Part shown: positions 7,787 to 14,932 of the stretch, one piece after another
Layout: each line of letters begins with the position of its first letter
Numbering within the stretch: the first letter of the stretch is position 1
Assembly (NCBI GenBank): GCA_028565635.1
Contig: JAOXYB010029944.1
Span: forward strand, 1-14,932
DNA: 14,932 nucleotides
Source of the DNA: Phoronis ovalis
Taxonomy: Eukaryota; Phoronida; Phoronidae
Reading direction: 5' to 3'
The notes under the pieces: model-generated
The model's input: only the letters and a program-made list of their open reading frames with translations
Told to the model about the DNA's origin: nothing
The model's database searches: none
Made by a program: the position numbers and the translations under genes

Positions 7787-9512
7787 GTGAGTAAATACTA
7801 TTTCGCGTTTAGTTAATCATTTCTCCTAGGTAGTAAGATGTACTAGAAAAGACGTTAATTCTTTTTTAAATCTGCTCAGCACTGCTATTTTATAAAATAT
7901 GTTTAAAATACTGTATGAATACAATTACCATTTGCACAATTTATGATAGTTAAAAGCAGACTTGTCCCAATATGACAGTGTTAAGAACAAGGACATACAA
8001 AATGTAATGCAAAATATAAAGGAACAACAAAAATTCAATCAAGCGTTCCATTTGATACATACACTTCTAAGATAACGTTGATGAATAACGTAATTAAGTA
8101 CGATAATCAATCGAAAAATTGACAATTTGAAACATGAAAGTACAATTTCAATCTTTAGGTGGTTTCATGATGTCACTTGTAAGCTGCTCACGATTCTATC
8201 ACTTTGAAATTTTCTCGTTAAAAGCACAAGCCTATGTTGCTGCTTTTAAAGTTATATTTTGAAAATTCAACAGTTTCCCTTTGTGTATTAAGCAATAAAA
8301 AAATTAGGCATTTTCTAGTACGGACCGCTAACAACATGTCATTTGATTTTCTACAAAACTGATCCCTTTCATTGATAACCTTTAATGGCAACATATTTAT
8401 ATATGATATTATATATTGCAGAATCTACATACGCTCCCATAGTGTATTTTACCAGTGGCGAGAGCTATTGGCCTTCGAGTGTTGACGATTTTCTGGAGAA
8501 CGTGGAGATCAAGTCCAGCAGTGGCTCTGTGGTGAGCGGCCAGCCCGATCCTCTGACGTCATCAAATATTCCCTCGGGATATGATGGCTATTTTTTAACT
8601 ACAAAGAGTAGCCTAGGTTGTGATTCTTGTACAGATCCTGCTTTTCTCGACGGTCAAGAACCAACGTCAAGTTCTAGTCCTCCAACATACGCCGTGACCG
8701 TTACCGTAGATGCCGCAACTAATACGGTCGATACTTTCTACTGGTTTTTTTACCCGTACAATAAAGGTAAAGAAGTCTGTGTTGGTTATTACTTAAATAA
8801 TGTCTGTCCATGTCCAAAAATCTTTGGAGTTTGCATTTGTCCTAAAATAACTGCCTGCATCGGATTTGAGTCGTATTTTGGAAATCACGTGGGTGACTGG
8901 GAGCACATAACGGTCAGAACAGTTGACGGTCAACCTGATTCATTGTATCTGTCTGCACATAGTTCTGGTGGAACGTATACATGGGATGGCTCTAAGTATG
9001 CGCAAGGGACCGACTACGTTCAAGTTGAAAATAACCATCCAGTTGTATACGCAGCTGAAGGCTCACATGGTATTTGGTCTACTGCTGGTAGCCATGTCTA
9101 CAAAGAGCTTATCAATGGTGACTCACTAGTCGACGAAACAGAAGCAAGCCTTCGTTGGGAGACTTGGGATAATCTAGAAGTAATTTCTTACAGTACTAAT
9201 GCCGGTTATTCAGGAGATCAAAGCTGGTTGAATTTTGAGGGTAGATGGGGAAATGAGAAAAGTGGTTGCGGTTTGTTTGGCGCGCTTGAAGAGATTTCAG
9301 GCGAATGCGAACTCAACAGTGGACCCATCGGTCCACAATGGAAATCGTCAATGTCAAGCTCTGGTCTGGATAAGAGATTTGTAGGTGTGGCAGCAAGCAG
9401 TGGATTTGATAACACTGATGGTGCTGAGACCGAAACTGGAAACGTTGAAAAGAAGTTCACTGATAGCGAAACAGAAGATTTCTTGGAGAAACTAATTGAG
9501 AATGAAAATTAA
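7720..9512 (+). CDS. Secreted Vps62/DUF946-domain protein, two exons
   Basis: Exons 7720-7786 and 8422-9512 join in phase 1 to give 385 residues. Residues 1-20 (MKLVQIIFTLYCLVQNVALC) are a typical signal peptide, with cleavage likely near C|QDE. The rest matches the Vps62 (DUF946) family: Y-A-P-I-V-Y-F-T-S-G-E-S-Y-W-P-S-S-V-D-D-F near the start, F-Y-P-Y-N-K-G, N-H-V-G-D-W-E-H-I-T-V-R, L-S-A-H-S-S-G-G-T, H-P-V-V-Y-A-A-E-G-S-H-G and F-E-G-R-W-G-N. Family members occur in fungi and plants and their biochemical function is poorly known. Here the protein is predicted to be extracellular. A cysteine-rich loop precedes the GDWEH motif, and the last 50 residues form an acidic tail after L-D-K-R. Start choice rests on the signal peptide. 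An upstream in-frame ATG at 7552 would bury it and lies before the TATA-like box. Confidence 0.88.
7787..8421 (+). other. Vps62-domain gene intron
   Basis: This is a 635-bp phase 1 GT-AG intron (GTGAGT ... TATTGCAG). It is AT-rich, with no repeat, RNA or exon-like segment that I can support. Confidence 0.8.
8422..9512 (+). CDS. Vps62-domain gene exon 2 (whole mature protein)
   Basis: The acceptor is TATATTGCAG before 8422; the split codon G|AA restores Glu, then 362 codons run to TAA at 9510-9512. G+C and codon use are visibly higher than in the flanks. Cysteines at 8805, 8811, 8832, 8838 and 8856 include a repeated C-x-C-P-K-I (8805-8822 and 8832-8849) inserted before the conserved H-V-G-D-W-E-H (8887-8907). 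Confidence 0.9.
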
Positions 9513-9670
9513 AGTGCGATAACAACGCATGACTATACATGGAAACGTTAAAGATAAATCCTAAAGCAAATTGTATACCATTGTATGCAAACGGACCTTG
9601 GCTTTTATATTGTGTTCTTTAGTGACTAGCTCTCCACGTTTTCTATATCTTGCATTCTATTACCGCTTTG

Positions 9671-9710
9671 AATAAAATATTCAGTATGATGTTTACGCAA
9701 TCTGAATAAA
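9671..9710 (+). terminator. Poly(A) signals of the Vps62-domain gene
   Basis: AATAAA at 9671-9676 lies 159 bases after the stop codon. A second AATAAA at 9705-9710 sits inside the terminal repeat of the transposon-like element, so the element could supply an alternative 3' end. Confidence 0.55.
9688..9697. repeat. Left 10-bp target-site duplication
   Basis: GATGTTTACG, identical to 10181-10190 and directly abutting the inverted repeat. Confidence 0.82.
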
Positions 9711-10180
9711 TCCATCCGTTTTCCGTACCTTCTCAACTAACGCCTGGACTTAACCATAGTCAATTTTTGTTTTATTATCTCGAAAAGCAGAAGAACGATA
9801 ATATCTTTATTTCTATATAAGGTGTCACGAAAGTTTTGACACCAATTAAATTGCAGCTTACAATAATATGTATAACAGCGGACTAAGCGGGTAGGGGGTT
9901 GATCACACACATTCTGTCCTGCCAGAGTTTATCTATAGTCCGCTAAGCAAAAAGCAAGCTCTCCGGTGATATCTATTCAGAATGAGTCATCATGATAGAA
10001 TAGACATTGTAAGCGACGATAGATCACGCAAAGAGAAAGGCTTATCTCGGTTGGAAAGTTTAATGACGTAAATATTTCGCTCTTCGTTAAGTTAAAGGAA
10101 TATAACAAAAATGCCTATGGCTAAGCCTAGACGTTAGTTATGAATGCACAGAACACTAACGGATGGATTTATTCAGACTG
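9698..10180. mobile_element. 483-bp non-autonomous DNA transposon (MITE) with 10-bp target-site duplication
   Basis: The first 23 bases (9698-9720) are the reverse complement of the last 23 (10158-10180) except one base. The match resumes after a short unmatched stretch (AACTAACG, then CTTA-CCATAG and ATTTTTGTT), giving imperfect terminal inverted repeats of about 80 bp. The direct repeat GATGTTTACG abuts both ends exactly (9688-9697 and 10181-10190), as a target-site duplication would. No transposase frame lies inside. A 9-11 bp duplication with long inverted ends is typical of Mutator-like elements, so that is the best superfamily guess. The interior has small hairpins (9821-9827 with 9837-9843; 9877-9885 with 9936-9944). 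Confidence 0.85.
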
Positions 10181-10190
10181 GATGTTTACG
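10181..10190. repeat. Right 10-bp target-site duplication
   Basis: GATGTTTACG, identical to 9688-9697 and directly abutting the inverted repeat. Confidence 0.82.
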
Positions 10191-10337
10191 ATAAATTAAA
10201 ATTCTTTTAAAATTGCTGCAATTTGTTTCTTATATAATTAATACTTGAATAGAAATATATTTCTTTCGCTGCTGAATTTTGTCTTCCTGTTGTTATACTG
10301 CTATATGGTCATCCAGAGTCAACGGACACGTGTACTC

Positions 10338-10416
10338 AAACTCGTAATTATCTTGAGGCATCGGTCCACTCTGACTGGACCGTAGTTGCCATTACACAAC
10401 TCAAGCGAACGAGTTT
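10338..10416. repeat. Nested foldback structure
   Basis: Three stems nest in the correct order: 10338-10345 with 10409-10416 (8 bp), 10352-10357 with 10400-10405 (6 bp), and 10362-10368 with 10376-10382 (7 bp, 7-base loop). The interior loops are asymmetric (4 against 17 bases), which does not fit a microRNA precursor or a tRNA. Its nature is unknown; it could be a remnant of a foldback repeat or a structured transcript. Confidence 0.45.
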
Positions 10417-11573
10417 AAACTTGGTCAGGGAACATTATATCTACATGGTACATGTAAGGTTATCAAATCAGAGGTTATTTAATGTATTTAATAAAGTAGA
10501 TAATTATGACAATAAACGTTTTACGTCATCAATGTTTAAGGACAAGATGATCGATATTAAATCAGAAAAGCAATTATGACATACGATATAATTTTATTTC
10601 AAAGAAAAGTCTGTTTAAGACATTGATTACTGAAAATACGTATAACATGTATCAAGCACTCATTCCACCATGTTGTAAACACACTATATGATGTCATATG
10701 ACCTTTCATCTTGAAAAGGTATGCAAGGATTCCCAAATTTATTTTATAAATATTTTGATTATTTTATGCTAAAAACAGTTCACAAAATCATCTTAATTCA
10801 ATTCTTCGTTACTAATATTTCTAAATTAATTTAAAAGGGAAACCGTTTATATAAATATAACAATGCCATCCTGTTAGGAACTACTCAATGGGTGTCTGCT
10901 CAAAGATGGAGATTTACATGTCTGACTTTTTACCTATGCCTGTAAATGCCCGACTTTTCATCATTTGATTTTAATACACAAATTACTGATCTGATGCAGG
11001 TATGTTTTTACAAATTTAAATCAGTGTATTTGCAATGTCTGTAATTCAGATGACATTTATACGTATTTTACACATCATTAAATAAATATATTGTCCGGTA
11101 TATTTTTAATTAGCTTCGTCATACATTAGTTAGCGTGACGTGGTTCAATATTTCTAAGAGGGCCATTTATTTTCTTGATAAATGAGACTATGATTGTATT
11201 TATTACCATAGTCATAGATACACTGGCTATATCTAAAGTTTATGGCACATATAGAGCAGAAAATTTCTTTCAAAAGATCTTTCTTGAAAATCGTTTTATA
11301 CCTTGTTTATTTTAAGCGACAATGTTCAACTATTTCTGTCAATTTTGGGCAAGAACCCTTGAAAATTATTCCAACACTCGACGACCATTCAAAGAATAGC
11401 AATAAAGTCTTAAATAAATTAAAATAATGCAGTTATGCTGTTTAAATGTGATATAAAGACAATTGTTTTCCCCATCCACTTCTATAGAAATTTCATGTAA
11501 AACCTAACTTAAATTATTATAAAAAATTCCTAAACATTGCGCGATAAAAGTTTCTCATTAGGAACTGAAGATT
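10417..11573. other. Intergenic AT-rich DNA
   Basis: No gene is supported here. A short imperfect hairpin (GACTATG ... CATAGTC, 11186-11214) is the only structure noted. The 61-codon frame at 11242-11427 has low-complexity Lys/Phe/Leu content expected of AT-rich noncoding DNA. Confidence 0.5.
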
Positions 11574-11672
11574 ATTATGTATCCTGCTCCCAGTTAATGT
11601 TTCGTGCAGGCGTGACCACCAAAATTGTTTGCTATTGCAATTTGTCGACTACCCCAGGAAAATGCAACCTAA
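11574..11672. repeat. Diverged repeat, copy A
   Basis: Aligned without gaps for its first 70 or so bases to copy B 418 bp downstream, at roughly 70 percent identity by eye. In one frame it reads Y-V-S-C-S-Q-L-M-F-R-A-G-V-T-T-K. Many differences from copy B fall on third codon positions, suggesting a once-coding ancestor. A one-base offset later in the alignment means at least one copy no longer keeps the frame. Confidence 0.4.
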
Positions 11673-11991
11673 CAACTGACAAAATTCATAGCTTTGTCCT
11701 GGCGCAAATAATTCCTATCAAATTTTGGTATATTGTACTTTAAGAAACTAATGTTAGTTTTAATCTCTTGCACAATGAGTTCCCTTTCAAACAAAAACAA
11801 CCAAATCAAATCAGCGCCAAGGAGGAAAAATCATAAATTTTAAAAGATTTTTGCACCTCTCCGTAGGCACTGTGGTATGTACGTACGTAGTAGGACTACA
11901 CAAATAATGTTTCCATCCACTATAGTATTAAATCTTTTTATAATAGCTTGTCTGCCTTACTTAGATTTTTTGCCAGTCACGAATCAATACA

Positions 11992-12091
11992 ATTATGTCT
12001 CTAGCCTACACTTAATTTATCGTGCTGGTGTGGCCAATAAAACCCTTTACTATATGTTGATTGTAGACCACCTGGTGAGAAAATATGGAAA
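11992..12091. repeat. Diverged repeat, copy B
   Basis: Partner of copy A. It reads Y-V-S-S-L-H-L-I-Y-R-A-G-V-A-N-K in the matching frame, with synonymous differences in the Val, Ser, Ala and Gly codons. It is not recognised as a known domain and has no start, splice or stop context that would make it a gene. Confidence 0.4.
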
Positions 12092-12152
12092 CTGTAATCA
12101 GGAGTGTAAGTGCAGGTGTTTTTTTGTTCAAAAAGGCGATTTGTCATTTTAA

Positions 12153-12686
12153 GCGAAGTTACACCCACTTTTAAGTTATAGTGATCACCACGATCAACAT
12201 CAAAGAAGAAAGTTAAAAATGTTCATTAATACGCTATAAGCAATACTCTTCCTACATACGGGTTGTTATGACAAATTAATGTAAAATTAGGATATAGATC
12301 ATGCAAGAGCGTAAAAAGATTTGAAAAAGACACAAATCCAATTTATTCATGAAAAATATTTTAAAACTTGAACAGATGTTATTATGGAATATAACCACTA
12401 AGATCGTTAATGTCAAAAGATATATGATGGATATTATATTATAAGACAACATTGTACATGTACGTAAAACAGTTTTTATCAACTGCAGTTTATTTTCACA
12501 GTGCTTCAAAATGTCTTCTTCTTCTGCAGCAGAACTGTCAAACTGTAAATTGTGTAAATGTACTTTGACTGTAATATAGTGTTAAAGTAAAATCGATTAA
12601 AAATCACTAAATAATTATATTTTAACGTTTTTTCTTCTTATTGGTATTCGATAAAAAGGCGAAAACGAGGCAGTCATTAACTACCA
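12153..12686. other. Intergenic AT-rich DNA
   Basis: Nothing supportable is seen. The minus-strand frame at 12276-12509 is dominated by Ile/Leu/Ser and lacks family resemblance. Confidence 0.5.
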
Positions 12687-12687
12687 G

Positions 12688-12762
12688 AGGACTTGGTGGT
12701 GCAGTGATAAGCGGTTGAGCCACCATGCAAGCGGCCCAGTAAAGGTCTAGGTTACCTACGCT
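12688..12762 (+). repeat. Decayed tRNA-derived SINE head
   Basis: TGGTGCAGTGATAAGCGG (near 12696-12713) resembles the A box and D-arm of a tRNA, as in TGGCGCAGTGGTTAGC-type sequences of tRNA-derived SINEs. CATGCAAGCGGCCCAG follows at 12724-12739. The B box position (GGTCTAGGTTACCT, 12744-12757) is a degraded GGTTCGAATCC. It cannot fold as a functional tRNA. The 3' extent is unclear. Confidence 0.45.
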
Positions 12763-13250
12763 AAATAAATTACTATATTATATTAGCAAATATTTTTTTG
12801 AAAGTATATCAAGTAGCTTTCCTTTTCACCGTAATAGTAGCATAAGTAACATAGCTACTAGACAAGAATTCAGTTTAATCAAAGAATTAAGAGATAATCG
12901 TGCCTTCTTCAAAAACTCATTTACGTTTTCAAATTTGTAGAATGTTTAGGAAGAATTATTTGTGCAGTTATATATATTGCAGCGGAATAAATGCCATTTT
13001 ATGCATGTCAAGTTAACTATTTTGCACTTGTATAAATGTTGATAAAGCCCATATGCCCCCCAGTGATGAACATTTGAAAATTACAATTATAAAAGCTCTT
13101 TCGAGATTCGTGTGCTCTGAGTGGCACAAGGGATTCTGAAGATTACGCCACCTATTGGCTAATATCAGAAGAGACAAACCGCATCCACAGTCCTAATAAA
13201 AGACCTAAAATAACTGATAAGGCGGGGACACTGTCAGAAAGCAAGATAAC
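12763..13250. other. Intergenic DNA upstream of the dioxygenase gene
   Basis: No gene is seen. An inverted CCAAT (ATTGGCT, 13154-13160) may belong to the promoter of the next gene. Confidence 0.45.
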
Positions 13251-13271
13251 CCTTTATATTCGTTATCAATA

Positions 13272-13278
13272 TATAAAT
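13272..13278 (+). promoter_or_regulatory. TATA-like box of the dioxygenase gene
   Basis: TATAAAT lies 105 bases before the ATG at 13383, which would place a start near 13305 and a 5' UTR of roughly 80 bases. AT-rich context makes chance likely. Confidence 0.28.
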
Positions 13279-13382
13279 ATGAATTGATACTGACGCTGGT
13301 TCGATTTCTATGGACTGTTTCCTTCTAATATTTAAATTACACGTCAGTAAATCGTTATTAAGAGTTGCAAATATCAGCTCTG

Positions 13383-13517
13383 ATGGCCGAGAAAACGTCT
13401 TTTCCCGGAGAAGAGGGTGTGCCACATCCAGAAGCGTTCACCGTCATGCCACCTCAGCCGAAAGAGAAGAAAGTAGGGCAGATTTCACAAGAACAAGTGA
13501 AGCAATTCTTTGATGAG
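13383..13517 (+). CDS. PhyH-family gene exon 1
   Basis: 45 codons from ATG to donor GAG|GTAAAC, phase 0. The first 30 residues are Pro/Glu/Lys-rich and probably disordered, and there is no targeting peptide. The PhyH fold begins at Q-I-S-Q-E-Q-V-K-Q-F-F. Confidence 0.85.
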
Positions 13518-14888
13518 GTAAACATGCAGACTTTATATAGATTTAAGCAATTGTGCAACTTTATAGGCTAGATCCCAGGGCTAGAGACCTGGGTTCCTTT
13601 ATAGCGGAGTAGCGTGCGTTCTAAAATAAACAACAGTTAAGAGTTCGTATAATTAATTATCTTCTATTTAAGGAAAACGTTACTAGATCTAGTAAAAATG
13701 TATTTGTTAGATATATAAGGTATAATAAAGTATCGCCGTAAAGCTATATTAATTTTAAATGTGTTTTTTATTTAATCTTGAATTAAATTAATATAAATAC
13801 TAAATAACTATAGTTCATGTTATGTTATATGTAGGAAAAGCAAAAATTAAATTCTAAAATGTTTTGTTGTAGGGTTACACCGTTGTGGATAATTACTTTA
13901 CACCCGATGAGCTTGAACCATGTAAACAAGCAATTGAAGACATGGTAGATGATCTGGCAACGCGGTTGTTTAATGCTGGCAAAATTAAAAGTAAGCCATG
14001 TCGCAACTGTCCAGATTTTTAGCATAGCATATCATATGCCTTTTATTTTTTTAGGATGCAGCTTCAATATTGCTTGACTTGTCCTATACTTTTCATATAA
14101 AGAACAGAAACGAACGTTGAAGTAAACGAAAGAACATATCGGTCATGATCGAGCATGTTTTATTTAAAATTTAACTGAATTTTATGATTTCAGAGTTATA
14201 CAAAGAATATGGTGTCTTTAGGAGACTAACGATGTTAGAAAATGAATTTCCAGGATCAAACATTCTACTTTTCAAACTGGGAAAATTTCCAAAGGCAAGT
14301 GTTAGCACGATAACAGCCGGATGTACTAGACTAGCTAAGTGTTAGCACGATAACAGCCGGATGTACTAGACTAGCGAAGTGTTAGCACGATAACAGCCGG
14401 ATGTACTAGACTAGCTAAGTAGCGCTTCTTGTAATAAATTATGTAATAATATTTAGTTCGACATTTCAAAAAAAATTAGTCAATCATAATCAAGAAAACT
14501 TTACGCTTCTGGATTTGTTTTTTTGTGTGGGTAAATATTTTTTTCTGCAGTGGGTAATTAAAACCACCTGGTAGGAATTTTTGTTAAAACCATACCTTTT
14601 TTACAGGCGCATCAAGGCTTATATCCCATAAACAATATATAAAAATAATAATTGGTGTTTACATGTATATGCTGTTTCATTATTAAAATTAAATTTAAAA
14701 CTTTAAAAAAATAGATATATATAGGTTTTACCTGTTATTTTTTTAGGCTTTCCGCGACTTGTGGTGTAGTGAACGCCTATTAAATATGATGGAACAGTTG
14801 ATTGGTCCAGATGTCGCTGGTCACCCTGTGTGGAATCTACGTACAAAAACGCCAAAAAATGATACTACCACTGTTCCGTGGCATCAAG
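13383..14888 (+). CDS. Phytanoyl-CoA dioxygenase (PhyH) family protein, 5' part, four exons
   Basis: Exons 13383-13517, 13873-13990, 14194-14294 and 14747-14888 join in phases 0, 1 and 0 to give the first 165 residues; the gene continues past the window. The family is non-heme Fe(II)/2-oxoglutarate oxygenases. Q-F-F-D-E|G-Y-T-V-V-D-N-Y-F is the usual N-terminal strand of PhyH proteins. Further in come K-L-Y-K-E-Y-G-V-F-R-R-L, F-P-G-S-N-I-L-L-F-K, L-L-N-M-M-E-Q-L-I-G-P-D-V-A-G-H-P-V-W and N-L-R-T-K-T-P-K-N, ending V-P-W-H-Q. The next codon begins with G, so W-H-Q-D, the first His and Asp of the iron-binding triad, is split by the last intron in view. The distal His and 2-oxoglutarate Arg lie outside. 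It resembles the PHYHD1-like group; substrate unknown. ATG 13383 has G at +4 and is the first ATG in frame. Confidence 0.9.
13518..13872 (+). other. PhyH-family gene intron 1
   Basis: This is a 355-bp phase 0 GT-AG intron (GTAAAC ... TTGTTGTAG). A small hairpin with stem CCCAGG/CCTGGG lies at 13574-13593; otherwise it is AT-rich. Confidence 0.8.
13873..13990 (+). CDS. PhyH-family gene exon 2
   Basis: The acceptor is TTGTTGTAG before 13873 and the donor is AAAA|GTAAGC; phase 0 in, phase 1 out. It encodes G-Y-T-V-V-D-N-Y-F-T-P-D-E-L and a helix rich in Asp/Glu. Confidence 0.87.
14194..14294 (+). CDS. PhyH-family gene exon 3
   Basis: The acceptor is TATGATTTCAG and the donor is AAAG|GCAAGT, a GC-type donor; phase 1 in, phase 0 out. 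It encodes L-Y-K-E-Y-G-V-F-R-R-L-T-M-L to G-K-F-P-K. The GC donor is required because the next GT would put exon 4 out of frame. Confidence 0.87.
14295..14746 (+). other. PhyH-family gene intron 3, GC-AG type
   Basis: This is a 452-bp phase 0 intron starting GCAAGT and ending TTTTTTTAG. Its 5' end is occupied by a 40-bp tandem repeat. Confidence 0.82.
14297..14420. repeat. 40-bp tandem repeat, three copies, starting inside the splice donor
   Basis: The unit starts AAGTGTTAGCACGATAACAG and recurs at 14297, 14337 and 14377; AAGT at 14417-14420 begins a fourth. Copies are identical except for the last base (T, G, T). The first four bases of copy one are the last four of the GCAAGT donor. Near-perfect identity suggests recent expansion. 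Confidence 0.93.
14747..14888 (+). CDS. PhyH-family gene exon 4
   Basis: The acceptor is TTTTTTTAG before 14747 and the donor is CAAG|GTAAAT; phase 0 in, phase 1 out. It carries A-F-R-D-L-W, G-P-D-V-A-G-H-P-V-W-N-L-R-T-K-T-P and V-P-W-H-Q, the most conserved part of the family in view. Confidence 0.9.
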
Positions 14889-14932
14889 GTAAATAACCAA
14901 CCCAGGAGATGCTATTTTCCCTAACTAATATA

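Noticed and set aside
10338-10416. MicroRNA precursor
   Set aside because: The interior loop of 4 against 17 bases is too asymmetric for a standard precursor hairpin.
11242-11427. 61-codon plus-strand frame
   Set aside because: Low-complexity composition expected of AT-rich DNA, and no splice, domain or conservation evidence.
12276-12509. 77-codon minus-strand frame rich in Ile and Leu
   Set aside because: Composition mirrors AT-rich noncoding sequence and there is no family resemblance.
12688-12762. Functional tRNA gene
   Set aside because: The B box and T-arm are degraded and no cloverleaf with an acceptor stem can be formed.
1-14932. CRISPR array, bacterial operon or phage features
   Set aside because: Split genes with spliceosomal introns show this is eukaryotic DNA; the only regular repeats are tandem, without unique spacers.

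Overview
The window is eukaryotic nuclear DNA. It is AT-rich, its short coding exons are separated by GT-AG introns (plus one GC-AG intron), it carries TATA-like and AATAAA signals, and it contains a transposon-like element, a minisatellite and a probable tRNA-derived SINE. The protein families (class C receptor ligand-binding domains, a secreted Vps62/DUF946 protein, a phytanoyl-CoA dioxygenase-family enzyme) and the gene spacing suggest a marine invertebrate, possibly a mollusc or other lophotrochozoan. The species call is inference. All three genes read on the + strand.

Region 1 (1-6337): the 3' part of a receptor gene, assembled here from five exons whose splice phases all agree (114-1010, 1505-1709, 3221-4518, 5328-5565, 6108-6337). 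It encodes the second half of one mGluR-like Venus flytrap domain, a short Cys linker, a complete second Venus flytrap domain, a four-Cys stalk, one transmembrane helix, and an acidic cytoplasmic tail with two Tyr-Glu-Asn motifs and a stop. The seven-helix region of class C GPCRs is absent. This looks like a tandem-flytrap, single-pass receptor, and it is the most interesting object in the window.

Region 2 (6338-7719): intergenic. It holds a hairpin over a possible poly(A) signal, a minisatellite of about 62-73 bp units, and a TATA-like promoter for the next gene.

Region 3 (7720-9512): a two-exon gene for a secreted Vps62/DUF946-domain protein of 385 residues with a cysteine-rich insertion, followed by AATAAA signals.

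Region 4 (9513-13382): about 3.9 kb without a convincing gene. It contains a 483-bp inverted-repeat element bounded by a perfect 10-bp target-site duplication, a nested foldback structure, two diverged copies of an old repeat whose differences look partly codon-like, and a decayed tRNA-like SINE head.

Region 5 (13383-14932): the first four exons of a phytanoyl-CoA dioxygenase-family gene, running off the window just at its iron-binding His-x-Asp motif. Its third intron has a GC-AG splice pair, and a three-copy 40-bp tandem repeat starts inside that donor.

The three genes show no evident shared pathway. They are independent neighbours on one strand.
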